Shown piece by piece: positions 50,502 to 58,578 of a stretch of DNA of 64,000 nt (position 1 is the stretch's first letter; each line of letters opens with the position of its first letter). The position numbers were made by a program, and so were the translations under genes. The notes under the pieces are model-generated. The model saw only the letters and a list, made by a program, of their open reading frames with translations, was not told the DNA's origin and searched no databases. Source of the stretch: Proteiniclasticum aestuarii (lineage in GTDB: Bacteria; Bacillota; Clostridia; Clostridiales; Clostridiaceae); assembly GCF_017368455.1 (NCBI RefSeq), contig NZ_JAFNJU010000003.1, positions 223,607-287,606 of the forward strand. The letters run 5' to 3'.

Positions 50502-51728
50502 ATGACAAAAGAGGAACGAAGCTGGATTCTACAGGACTTCGGTAATTCAGCCTACTCCATCACCATCACCACAGCAATTTTACCTTTATTTTTCAAAAGC
50601 GTGGCGGCAAGTCATCTGGCTGATGCCACCTCTACAGCCTACTGGGGATATGCAAACTCTCTGGCGACGCTTCTCATTGCGCTTCTGGCACCGCTGCTGG
50701 GCACCATTGCTGATTTCCGGGGCGTCAAGAAGAAGCTTTTCACAGCGTTCACACTGGTGGCCATCCTCTCCTCAGCGATGCTTGCCACGGTGGGAGAAGG
50801 ACAATGGATCTATGCCTTGGTCATTTACGTCATAACAGCAGTAGCGTTCAATGGATCCAGCATCTACTATGATGCATTTCTTACGGATGTGACCACGGAT
50901 GAGCGGATGGATGAAATCTCCTCCAAGGGATTCGGATTCGGATATCTGGGTGGAACCATTCCTTTCATCATTTCACTGGGCATCATACTCAGTGCGGAAA
51001 GACTGGGACTGACGGTAACCTTTGCCACCCAGATGGCCTTTCTCATCACGGCACTATGGTGGATGATCTTCACCATTCCGATGCTGAAGAATGTGAAGCA
51101 GAAGTACTATATTGAAGGGAAACCGTCAAAGATCAAGGAGAGCTTTCTGATGCTGGCAGCCACTGCCAGAGACATTGTGAAGAACAAAATGGTTCTGTAC
51201 TTCATGATCGCCTATTTCTTCTACATTGATGGTGTTCATACGGTCATCACCATGGCTACGGCTTATGGGGTGGATGTCGGAGTGGATTCGGACAGGCTGC
51301 TGATCATCCTTGTGGCCATTCAGCTTGTGGCCTTCCCCTTTGCAATTTTATACGGAAAACTGGCGAAGGTATTTGGTGCACGAAAGATGATCATGACTGG
51401 AATCATCACCTACACATTCATTTCCATCTATGGATTCTTCCTGAAGACGGAACTGGATTTCTGGATTCTGGCCATGCTGGTTGCCAGTGCCCAGGGTGGA
51501 ATTCAGGCTTTATCCCGGTCCTATTTCGGTAAACTGATTCCCAAGAACAAATCAGCGGAGTATTTTTCCATCTTCAACATCTTTGGAAAAGTCTCTTCGA
51601 TATTCGGGCCCCTGCTCATGGGAATCGTCATCAGCATCACCGGTGAAACCAGGTACGGTATACTGAGTCTTATCCTGCTTTTCATTTTAGGTGCCTTCTT
51701 TTTCCTTAAGATCAAAGATGAGGAGTAA
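50502..51728 (+). CDS. MFS transporter, UMF1/Atg22-like family
   Basis: A 408-residue transporter with about twelve helices. SWILQDFGNSAYSITITTAILPLFF at the N-terminus, GTIADFRGVKKK and the YDAFLTDV segment are marks of the UMF1/Atg22-like group, thought to export amino acids. AAGGAGG precedes the start. It lies 20 bases after the GNAT gene and probably shares its operon. Confidence 0.88.
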   Translation: MTKEERSWILQDFGNSAYSITITTAILPLFFKSVAASHLADATSTAYWGYANSLATLLIALLAPLLGTIADFRGVKKKLFTAFTLVAILSSAMLATVGEGQWIYALVIYVITAVAFNGSSIYYDAFLTDVTTDERMDEISSKGFGFGYLGGTIPFIISLGIILSAERLGLTVTFATQMAFLITALWWMIFTIPMLKNVKQKYYIEGKPSKIKESFLMLAATARDIVKNKMVLYFMIAYFFYIDGVHTVITMATAYGVDVGVDSDRLLIILVAIQLVAFPFAILYGKLAKVFGARKMIMTGIITYTFISIYGFFLKTELDFWILAMLVASAQGGIQALSRSYFGKLIPKNKSAEYFSIFNIFGKVSSIFGPLLMGIVISITGETRYGILSLILLFILGAFFFLKIKDEE

Positions 51729-51757
51729 AGGGTGTACAGGATATTTTCCGCTTTCAC

Positions 51758-51786
51758 TTGAAATCTCATCCCATTGTCTATATACT
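51758..51786 (+). promoter_or_regulatory. Promoter of the P-loop kinase gene
   Basis: -35 TTGAAA (51758-51763), 17-base spacer, -10 TATACT (51781-51786). The transcript would have a leader of about 115 bases with a small hairpin AGAAG-GAAT-CTTCT (51849-51863). Confidence 0.65.
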
Positions 51787-51909
51787 AAATTAGGAATTTA
51801 ACGCATAAACGAAGCGGTGGAAATTTTAACTGCATTGTGCTTCAGTAGGAGAAGGAATCTTCTCTGGAACTGATGGAAGTGCTGGAGATGCAGATTAATG
51901 GAGGTAAAC

Positions 51910-52539
51910 ATGAATTATAAAGGAATTATTATTTTCGGCGAGATGGGATCAGGCAAGGATACCCTGGCGGACTTCATCATCGATCTGGAACCGAAGACGA
52001 AGAAGTATGGTCTGGGAGACATCATAAGAGGCATGAAGCCCATAGTGTCCATATCCCCTGAATGGCTTGGCAATGAAAGAGGGTTCTTTCAGCTTGTGGC
52101 AGATAAGCTGAGAGAAATCGATATGAACATCCTCAACAAGTACGCATTGTCCAGAATGATCACGGAAAACGCGGAGCTTCACCCGGTGGCCCAGGAGACC
52201 AAGTGGGATGATATTTACGAGAATCTCAACAGAGTGAATGAAAATATCCTTCCTATGATCGTCGGTGGAAGAACCAAAGACGACTTCGATTTCTGGAAGA
52301 AGGCCGGGTTTCTGATTGTCGGAATCACTGCCACCAAGGAGAACCGATTCCAGAGACTGGTGGAAAGAGACGGAGAAGAAGTGGCCAAAAACAGCAATCC
52401 GAATCACAACACCGAAAAGGAAGTGGCTGCCCTTGTAGAGAAGGCAGACTTCATCGCAAACAATGACGGAAGTCTGGAAGACCTGAAAGTGAAAGCGCAG
52501 GAAGTCCTGGATTTCTTCAGAAACAGCGAAATCAGCTAA
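51910..52539 (+). CDS. P-loop kinase, dephospho-CoA kinase/dNMP kinase-like
   Basis: A 209-residue NMP-kinase-fold protein. IIIFGEMGSGKDTLADFI is the Walker A; RLVERDGEE and the NNDGSLEDLKVKAQEVLDFF tail resemble CoaE or phage deoxynucleoside-monophosphate kinase. The central helical part is not that of typical CoaE, so it may be a separate nucleotide kinase. ATG 51910 follows GGAGG by 5 bases. Own promoter, own terminator. Confidence 0.75.
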   Translation: MNYKGIIIFGEMGSGKDTLADFIIDLEPKTKKYGLGDIIRGMKPIVSISPEWLGNERGFFQLVADKLREIDMNILNKYALSRMITENAELHPVAQETKWDDIYENLNRVNENILPMIVGGRTKDDFDFWKKAGFLIVGITATKENRFQRLVERDGEEVAKNSNPNHNTEKEVAALVEKADFIANNDGSLEDLKVKAQEVLDFFRNSEIS

Positions 52540-52549
52540 GAAAGATCGA

Positions 52550-52606
52550 AAAAAACCATCCCTTTCCCATCACAGGCTGACTGTGATGGAAGGGATGGTT
52601 TTTTTC
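52550..52606. terminator. Strong bidirectional terminator
   Basis: A stem of about 25 bp joins AAAAAACCATCCCTT..CATCACAG with its complement around GCTG, with A- and T-runs outside. It separates convergent genes. Confidence 0.93.
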
Positions 52607-52611
52607 ATGAG

Positions 52612-53376
52612 CTAGAAGTATCCAGGAGGAGCCACTTCCGAGCGTTCTCTTGGACTCTTCAGCACTTCATAAAGCTCTGTGACGGTGGCTTTTCTGTATG
52701 TGCTCACCAGCGGTGCCGCAAGACCCAGCGTAAGCATGGCGAGAAGATACCAGCCGATGAAGGAGAGCTCCAGCACGAAGATGTCCATCTTATGTCCCTG
52801 GGTCATCTCGGTGCTTAAGGAGAATGCATCCTTATAGTGCATATCCGGATGGTCTGCCATGATGTAGGGAACCATATAGAGCTTGAAGGTCTTGATGATT
52901 CCTGGAATGATCAGAAGCAGGAAATGCAGAAAAATAAACAGGTTCTGTAGAAAGATCACCACAACGCCATTAAGATAATGTCCTGACCGGAAAGAATCAA
53001 AGAGATTCAGCGGTGTATTCTCCTCAGGAGCTCTCCTGTTGACGATGAAATATCTGGACAGGCCGATGGAAAGCGGAGCTGCCACGAATATCTGATAGAG
53101 GAAGGAGAGAAAACTAGCCATTGCGCCAAAGAGCAGGAGGAGTGCGGTGAGAGGGTAGGAGATGAGATTATCGAAATAGTTCTCACCAATGGTGTAGCTC
53201 AGCATTTCATTTCTGACTTCCATTTCTCTGGTCGCATCTTCCCCCAGCTTCAGGGTAAGATTACTGTTTTCTCCGCCAGTCAGTATGCTGTAAAGGATGA
53301 TGACCAGAACACTGATGAGAAAAGTGCCTTTCAGTGCCTTCTTAGCGCTGTTTTTCAGTTCGCTTCTTGTCCACAT
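52612..53376 (-). CDS. DUF975 family membrane protein
   Basis: A 254-residue protein with about five to six hydrophobic helices. It begins MWTRSELKNSAKKALKGTF, the standard DUF975 N-terminus, and has LFDSFRSGHYLNGV, IPGIIKTFKLYMVPYIMAD and LGLAAPLVSTYRKATVTELYE. Function unknown; membrane. ATG 53376 follows GAGGTGG by about 9 bases; an ATG at 53397 has no ribosome site. Confidence 0.88.
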   Translation of the reverse strand: MWTRSELKNSAKKALKGTFLISVLVIILYSILTGGENSNLTLKLGEDATREMEVRNEMLSYTIGENYFDNLISYPLTALLLLFGAMASFLSFLYQIFVAAPLSIGLSRYFIVNRRAPEENTPLNLFDSFRSGHYLNGVVVIFLQNLFIFLHFLLLIIPGIIKTFKLYMVPYIMADHPDMHYKDAFSLSTEMTQGHKMDIFVLELSFIGWYLLAMLTLGLAAPLVSTYRKATVTELYEVLKSPRERSEVAPPGYF

Positions 53377-53478
53377 ATAGGAATCCACCTCTTTCATAAA
53401 TCAGTTGATAACATAATTATATACAATAGTTCCGGAAATACAATAAAAAGATGAAACAGTGAAAAGTGTAGAAATGAG

Positions 53479-53502
53479 AAAAAGAAGCCGAAGCTTCTTT
53501 TT
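53479..53502 (-). terminator. Terminator of the SRAP gene
   Basis: Arms AAAAAGAAGC (53479-53488) and GCTTCTTTTT (53493-53502) around CGAA; it overlaps the stop codon and is T-rich on the minus strand. Confidence 0.75.
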
Positions 53503-54121
53503 AGAACATGGATAACTGGGCGTTGTGATCTTCCTTCGTAATCAGAAGTTTTTCAGGATAGGAACCGATGATTCTTCTGACCTCATCCTGAGGAGATTCT
53601 GGGTTCAGGAAGGTTCGGATATCCTCTCTACTGACAATGAGCGGTGTTCTCGGATGAATCGCGCTCATTTCATTCCGAGAGGGTCCTGTGATGATGGAAA
53701 AACGCTGGGTGATGCTGCCGTCGTTTTCAGCGAATTTCTCAAAGACTCCGCCCATGAACAGAAACTGGTCAGGTGTTCTGACGAAGTGCTTGATTTTCTC
53801 TTTTCCCTGCCACTCGTAGAAAAGATTCGCAGGAACCAGGCATCGGCTGCTGGCAGCAGCTTTTCGGAACATGGGTTTTTCGAAGATGCTTTCACCACGG
53901 GCGTTGAACACCAGTTTCTTATGCAGAGGAAACCCCCAGGTGGAGCGATGCAGTCCTTCTCCTGTTACAATAAGAGATTTTGAACCCGGGTAGATGTCCT
54001 TCTTTTCATGGGTGTAGGAGGAAAGTGTTTCTTCACTGTATCTGTCCCTCACTTCACCCAGCACATCGATGATGTTTAAAATATCATCCATGCTCAGTTC
54101 AAGCTGAAATCGTCCGCACAA
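53501..54121 (-). CDS. SOS response-associated peptidase (SRAP, HMCES/YedK family)
   Basis: A 206-residue SRAP protein that forms a DNA-protein crosslink with abasic sites in single-stranded DNA. The catalytic Cys2 is in MCGRFQ; FNARGESIFEKPMFR has the Asn and Glu of the active site, CLVPANLFYEW the Glu, and IHPRTPLIV the His. It lies 2 bases after the alcohol dehydrogenase gene, which suggests one transcript. Confidence 0.94.
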   Translation of the reverse strand: MCGRFQLELSMDDILNIIDVLGEVRDRYSEETLSSYTHEKKDIYPGSKSLIVTGEGLHRSTWGFPLHKKLVFNARGESIFEKPMFRKAAASSRCLVPANLFYEWQGKEKIKHFVRTPDQFLFMGGVFEKFAENDGSITQRFSIITGPSRNEMSAIHPRTPLIVSREDIRTFLNPESPQDEVRRIIGSYPEKLLITKEDHNAQLSMF

Positions 54122-54123
54122 AT

Positions 54124-55233
54124 CTAGGATTCCTCCTTTCTCAGTAACGTCTTATAGATGTTTGTCAGATCCTCTCGAGAAACTCTTTCAGGATGATTTT
54201 TCAGCTTCTTCTCGCTGGATAGCATATCATCCACATATTTCTTGATTTCCGCATCCGTCAGGCTGACGTTTCGGAAGTGCAGGATCTCTTTCAGTATGAG
54301 GGATAGCTCTTCAATAGAAGCTACTTTGATCAGATGCAATAGCCTTTCCAGTTTATCCGTCTTTCTGAAATTTTTCAGATAGCCCGGAAAGAGCAGACCG
54401 TTGGCGACACCGTGAGGCACATGTTTCTCTGCAGTCAGCACATATCCCATGCCATGAGGCAGACTGGTCCCGGTCTGGGAAATCACCATGCCGCCGATAC
54501 TGGAGGCCATCAGAAGCTTCTCTCGGACCTCGATGCTGCAGTCTTTCTTTCTCAATGGTTCGATACATTCACCGAAAAGGCGCAGTCCTTTTTCTGCAAG
54601 GGTATCTGTCAGCAGATTGGATTTGGTGCTGAGATATCCTTCCGCCAGATGGGAGAAACCATCCACAGCGGTGCAGGTGGTGATGTCATAGGGTTTGTTC
54701 AGTGTGTAGCGCGCATCGAGAAATGCGATACCCGGAAAGATTCTCTGTCCGGTGCTGCGACTGATGCCTTCTTCCTGAAGATAGACGACTGAATAGGGCG
54801 TGGTTTCGGATCCTGGCCCTGCTGTAGTCGGGACAGCAACAATGGGAATGCCTTCCAGGTTCTTCAGCGACAGGATTTCCTTGGCTTGGATCTGATTTCG
54901 AAAGAGAATGGAAATGGCTTTTGCGGCATCAATGGCGGATCCTCCACCTACTGCCAGAATGAAGTCGATGCCGTTTCCTTTGTTCTCCTGATAGGCTTTT
55001 TCAATGATTTCAAGCGTAGGTCTTTCCTGCACTTCATCAAAGATGATGTACTTGATGTTTTCGTTTTCCAGAGCGGTGATGCTGTCTTCAAGGGATCCGT
55101 TCAGTTTTGAAGATTCCAGTCCTGTGACGATGAGGCATTTGTGCCCAAGACCACGCAGTCTTTTACTGTTTTTCACCAGAGCGTTTCTGCCTACAATAAT
55201 GGAAGTCGGCATTCTGAATTTGAATTCGAACAA
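54124..55233 (-). CDS. Iron-type (group III) alcohol dehydrogenase
   Basis: A 369-residue dehydrogenase with an NAD-binding N-terminal half (LAVGGGSAIDAAKAISI, PTTAGPGSETTPYSVV) and an all-helical C-terminal half with metal ligands in DGFSHLAEGY, TSLPHGMGYVLTAEKHVPHGVANG. Members reduce aldehydes or oxidise alcohols such as butanol, propanediol or hydroxybutyrate; this one has no mark to choose among them. Confidence 0.9.
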   Translation of the reverse strand: MFEFKFRMPTSIIVGRNALVKNSKRLRGLGHKCLIVTGLESSKLNGSLEDSITALENENIKYIIFDEVQERPTLEIIEKAYQENKGNGIDFILAVGGGSAIDAAKAISILFRNQIQAKEILSLKNLEGIPIVAVPTTAGPGSETTPYSVVYLQEEGISRSTGQRIFPGIAFLDARYTLNKPYDITTCTAVDGFSHLAEGYLSTKSNLLTDTLAEKGLRLFGECIEPLRKKDCSIEVREKLLMASSIGGMVISQTGTSLPHGMGYVLTAEKHVPHGVANGLLFPGYLKNFRKTDKLERLLHLIKVASIEELSLILKEILHFRNVSLTDAEIKKYVDDMLSSEKKLKNHPERVSREDLTNIYKTLLRKEES

Positions 55234-55352
55234 TTTTAAGATCCTCCTCTAAAATTATTAAGATTATACCTGTTCATCGCGCATACACGATGTATTTCTT
55301 CAGTTTTTCCCAACGCCTTCAGATATCAGTTGAAAAAAATTCTCAATGACTA

Positions 55353-55381
55353 TTGACATTCCTGTACTACATAAGTATAAT
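55353..55381 (+). promoter_or_regulatory. Consensus promoter of tRNA-Lys 1
   Basis: -35 TTGACA (55353-55358), 17-base spacer, -10 TATAAT (55376-55381): a perfect sigma-A promoter. Confidence 0.9.
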
Positions 55382-55400
55382 AATCTTTGTCAGTAAATCT

Positions 55401-55476
55401 GGTTGATTAGCTCAGCTGGTAGAGCATGCGACTCTTAATCGTAGGGCCCAGGGTTCGAACCCCTGATCGACCACCA
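55401..55476 (+). tRNA. tRNA-Lys (anticodon CTT), copy 1
   Basis: A 76-base cloverleaf with encoded CCA: acceptor GGTTGAT/ATCGACC, D-stem GCTC/GAGC, anticodon stem TGCGA/TCGTA with loop CTCTTAA, T-arm CAGGGTTCGAACCCCTG. Anticodon CTT reads AAG. Identical to copy 2. Confidence 0.95.
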
Positions 55477-55479
55477 TTT

Positions 55480-55508
55480 AATCCGGTATTCGTACCGGAT
55501 TTTTTTAT
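55480..55508 (+). terminator. Terminator of tRNA-Lys 1
   Basis: Arms ATCCGGTA (55481-55488) and TACCGGAT (55493-55500) with a TTCG loop, then seven T. Confidence 0.92.
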
Positions 55509-55587
55509 TGCGCTGCATTTTCAGACGACCAGTTCATTGAGGCTGTCCATGGCAAATGAGCCAGCTGAATTTTTTTGTGATTTTCGG

Positions 55588-55616
55588 TTGACAACTTCCC
55601 ATCCACTGCGTATAAT
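55588..55616 (+). promoter_or_regulatory. Consensus promoter of tRNA-Lys 2
   Basis: -35 TTGACA (55588-55593), 17-base spacer, -10 TATAAT (55611-55616), again a perfect match, with a spacer unlike that of copy 1. Confidence 0.9.
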
Positions 55617-55635
55617 AAATTTTGTTGCAAAACAT

Positions 55636-55711
55636 GGTTGATTAGCTCAGCTGGTAGAGCATGCGACTCTTAATCGTAGGGCCCAGGGTTCGAACCCCTG
55701 ATCGACCACCA
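55636..55711 (+). tRNA. tRNA-Lys (anticodon CTT), copy 2
   Basis: Base-for-base identical to the gene at 55401-55476, including CCA. Its own promoter and terminator flank it. Confidence 0.95.
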
Positions 55712-55715
55712 TTTC

Positions 55716-55743
55716 AATCCGGTATTTATACCGGATTTTTTTA
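55716..55743 (+). terminator. Terminator of tRNA-Lys 2
   Basis: Arms AATCCGGTAT (55716-55725) and ATACCGGATT (55728-55737) with a T-run. Nearly the same as the terminator of copy 1 but with a changed loop. Confidence 0.9.
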
Positions 55744-55934
55744 TTGTCTTTTTTCTTTTCTTCATTATAATCCAGAACTTTGAACTTAGTCTTAACGATT
55801 CCATATTCTTCGGGAATTTCCCATCCTATCAATAATGCGAAGACTGTATCTTTTTTGAGAATCCTGCATTTTAGGTTCATGGAGTCTGAAACGGGTGATA
55901 TAATGAAAGAAAAAGATGATTGAGGAGAGACCCT

Positions 55935-57074
55935 ATGAGAGATGAGAGATTAGAAAAACTGGCAAAGCTGCTTGTTGCGTATTCCACCGAAGTGAAACCT
56001 GGAGATTTCGTCTATATTCGTGCCGATGAAGTAGCCACACCCTGGGCTAAGGCGGTGGCAAGAGAAGCGGTGAAGGCGGGCGGTCATGTGGAAGTGGTAC
56101 TCACCTCCGATGAGATCAGTGAAGTGATTCTGAAGGAGTCCACGCCAGAGCAGCTTAAGCAGGGAAACCTTATCAATGAAACGCTACTAGAGAGGGCGGA
56201 TGTGTGGCTGACGGCATGGGGTTCCAGAAATGTGAAGTACGCCACGAACATCGATCCGGAGAAAGTGAAGAATTCTTCCATCGGTGCCAAGAAGTGGAGA
56301 AAATTCTATTCGGAAAGAACCGGAGATGGAAGTCTGCGCTGGTGCGGTACGCAGTTTCCGGCCATGGGAGATGCTCAGGAAGCCGGAATGAGTCTGGAAG
56401 AATATGAGGATTTCGTTTATGGGGCAGGTCTTCTGAACAAGGAAGATCCCGTGGCGGAGTGGAAAAGAATCTCCAGAGAGCAGGAGAGATGGATCAGTTA
56501 CCTCAACACGAAGAAAATCATCAGAATCGTATCCGGAGAGACGGATGTGACGGCAGAGGTGGAAGGAAGAACCTGGGTTAACTGTGACGGGAAAGCGAAT
56601 TTTCCCGACGGGGAGATCTTCACATCACCCATCGAAGATGGGGTCAACGGTCATGTTCACTTTGAGATTCCGCTGATTTACGCAGGGAAAGAAATAGAGG
56701 GTATCCGTGTGAAGATCGAGAAAGGAAGAGTCGTGGAAGCCTCTGCGGAAAAAGGGGAAGCGCTTCTAACCACCATTCTGGATACGGATGAAGGGGCGAG
56801 AACCTTCGGGGAACTAGCCATAGGCACCAATTACGGAATCAAAAGCAGCACAAAGAACATTCTTTTTGATGAAAAGATCGGTGGCACCTTCCATATGGCC
56901 ATCGGAGATTCCTTCCCTGAAGCAGGAGGACAGAACAGGAGTGTCATCCACTGGGATATGATCGGAGAACTGAGAAAAGAAGGAAAGATCTATGCGGATG
57001 GGGAGCTGTTCCATGAAAACGGACACTTCATACCGGAAGTGCTGGAGAGATTCGAAGAACAGATGAAAAAATAA
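55935..57074 (+). CDS. Aminopeptidase, M29 family (AmpS/PepS-like)
   Basis: A 379-residue metallopeptidase of the thermophilic aminopeptidase family. Visible are VKPGDFVYIRADEVATPWAKAV at the start, the metal region FPDGEIFTSPIEDGVNGHV with Glu and Asp, FGELAIGTN, FDEKIGGTFHMAIGDSFPE and SVIHWDMI with the last ligands. It trims N-terminal residues from peptides in the cytoplasm. ATG 55935 follows GAGGAGA by 7 bases. Confidence 0.92.
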   Translation: MRDERLEKLAKLLVAYSTEVKPGDFVYIRADEVATPWAKAVAREAVKAGGHVEVVLTSDEISEVILKESTPEQLKQGNLINETLLERADVWLTAWGSRNVKYATNIDPEKVKNSSIGAKKWRKFYSERTGDGSLRWCGTQFPAMGDAQEAGMSLEEYEDFVYGAGLLNKEDPVAEWKRISREQERWISYLNTKKIIRIVSGETDVTAEVEGRTWVNCDGKANFPDGEIFTSPIEDGVNGHVHFEIPLIYAGKEIEGIRVKIEKGRVVEASAEKGEALLTTILDTDEGARTFGELAIGTNYGIKSSTKNILFDEKIGGTFHMAIGDSFPEAGGQNRSVIHWDMIGELRKEGKIYADGELFHENGHFIPEVLERFEEQMKK

Positions 57075-57116
57075 AAGCGGCTTATTCTTAACTTGTCCCA
57101 CAAATGGAGGTGGAGA

Positions 57117-58379
57117 ATGATGATCAAGGAACTTCATTACAATAAGGTGAAAGGCACCGTCATGGTACCCTCTTCCAAGTCCTATGCGCACAGAGCACTC
57201 ATTGCGCTGTCCCTCTCCAAGGGAAAGGGAACCATACACCATGTGGATCTTTCCTCCGATATCATGGCCACGCTGAAATGTCTGGAGGACCTGGGAGTGG
57301 ATTTCTTCATAAAGGAAAAGGATATCACGCTGGATGCCACATCCTTCGGGAATAGGAGGGATCGGGTACTGAAGCCGGAAGAGTCCGGTTCAACACTGAG
57401 GTTCTTCATTCCCATCACCCTTCTTTTTGATGAGGTCTATGAGTTCAGAGGCAGTACGAGTCTTCTGAGAAGACCACTCACAGTATATGAAGAGCTGTTC
57501 CGGAATCTGGACATCATGATGTTCAGAGACAGTCTGGAGAGCATTGTCATCAAGGGGAAACTTGAACCAGGAGATTTCTCCATGCGCGGTGATGTGAGTT
57601 CACAGTTCATCTCCGGTATGCTCATGGTGCTTCCGCTTCTGCCAGGTGATAGCACCCTGGCTGTAACGGAGGATTTTCAGAGTGAAAGCTATGTGAACAT
57701 GACGGTGAACGTGATGAGAGATTTTGGAATCGAGATTCACAGGGAAGGCGACACCTTCATCGTGCCGGGCAATCAGGCCTATCAGGTGAGAGATTATGTG
57801 GTGGAAGGAGACTATTCCCAGGCAGCCTATTTTCTGGCAGCGGGAGCCCTGGCGGGTCAGACAAAGGTGGTAGGACTCAATCACGCATCCACACAGGGGG
57901 ATCGGGAAATCCTATCGATCCTGGAGAAGATGGGTGCGGCAATCACCCCTGTGGAAGACGGATATGAAGTGCACAAATCGGAACTCCGTGCACTGGATAT
58001 CGATGTTTCGGATATTCCCGATCTCACACCTGTACTCGGTGTGCTTCTTTCTTTGTCCAAAGGCACAGGAAGACTCATGAGAGTGGACCGGCTGCGGTTC
58101 AAGGAGTCGGATCGCGTGAAGACGACCGTGGAGCTCATCAATACCCTTGGCGGAGAGGCGAGAGAAGAAGGAAGCGACATTGTCGTCACGGGAAGAGAGA
58201 AGCTCATCGGCGGAAACATCTACTGCCATAATGATCATCGAATCGTCATGGCTGCATCGGTGGCTTCTCTGGGATGCGTGAATCCTGTCATCATTGATGG
58301 ATATGAAGCGGTGGGGAAATCCTATCCGGAGTTCTTCCATGACTTCCAGAAAATCGTGGATGAACGATTCATCGGATGA
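57117..58379 (+). CDS. aroA: 3-phosphoshikimate 1-carboxyvinyltransferase (EPSP synthase)
   Basis: A 420-residue EPSP synthase of the shikimate pathway, joining shikimate-3-phosphate and PEP. VMVPSSKSYAHRALI (phosphate and PEP Lys/Ser/Arg), ESGSTLRFFIPI (the LxNxGTxxR-type block, here SGSTLR), GDVSSQFISGML, DIPDLTPVLGVL (catalytic Asp), RLRFKESDRV and CHNDHRIVMAA are present. No other aro gene is visible in the window. Start by GGAGG; ATG 57117 and ATG 57120 are both possible. Confidence 0.93.
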   Translation: MMIKELHYNKVKGTVMVPSSKSYAHRALIALSLSKGKGTIHHVDLSSDIMATLKCLEDLGVDFFIKEKDITLDATSFGNRRDRVLKPEESGSTLRFFIPITLLFDEVYEFRGSTSLLRRPLTVYEELFRNLDIMMFRDSLESIVIKGKLEPGDFSMRGDVSSQFISGMLMVLPLLPGDSTLAVTEDFQSESYVNMTVNVMRDFGIEIHREGDTFIVPGNQAYQVRDYVVEGDYSQAAYFLAAGALAGQTKVVGLNHASTQGDREILSILEKMGAAITPVEDGYEVHKSELRALDIDVSDIPDLTPVLGVLLSLSKGTGRLMRVDRLRFKESDRVKTTVELINTLGGEAREEGSDIVVTGREKLIGGNIYCHNDHRIVMAASVASLGCVNPVIIDGYEAVGKSYPEFFHDFQKIVDERFIG

Positions 58380-58404
58380 ATTTGAGAAAATCTAACAAAA
58401 ATTC

Positions 58405-58433
58405 TTGATGTCTTCTGAACCATATGGTATACT
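58405..58433 (+). promoter_or_regulatory. Promoter of the uracil permease operon
   Basis: -35 TTGATG (58405-58410), 17-base spacer, extended -10 TGGTATACT with TATACT at 58428-58433. Confidence 0.8.
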
Positions 58434-58445
58434 TCGTAGGAAGAA

Positions 58446-58540
58446 ATCTTTAATGTGGTCCAGAGAGGCCGAGAAGATACTAAGCAGGAATAGTGGGCTT
58501 ATTATACCTCTTGTCTCTAGGGACAAGAGGTTTTTATATT
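58446..58540 (+). promoter_or_regulatory. PyrR-binding attenuator leader
   Basis: 58446-58478 forms a hairpin (ATCTTTAATG..GAGAAGAT) whose loop side carries GTCCAGAGAGGCC, matching the PyrR target (ARUCCNGNGAGGYU) of pyrimidine operons. It is followed by a terminator, CCTCTTGTC (58507-58515) with GACAAGAGG (58522-58530) and a T-run. With UMP or UTP, PyrR would stabilise the first hairpin and allow termination. No pyrR gene is in the window. Confidence 0.9.
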
Positions 58541-58578
58541 ATTAAATGGGTACAGGGATGCCCAATAAGGAGGAAAAA

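Noticed and set aside
55647..55880. Minus-strand open frame of 77 codons ending in VVDQGFEPWALRLRVACSTS
   Set aside because: Its C-terminal part is the reverse complement of tRNA-Lys copy 2, a well-known source of false genes.
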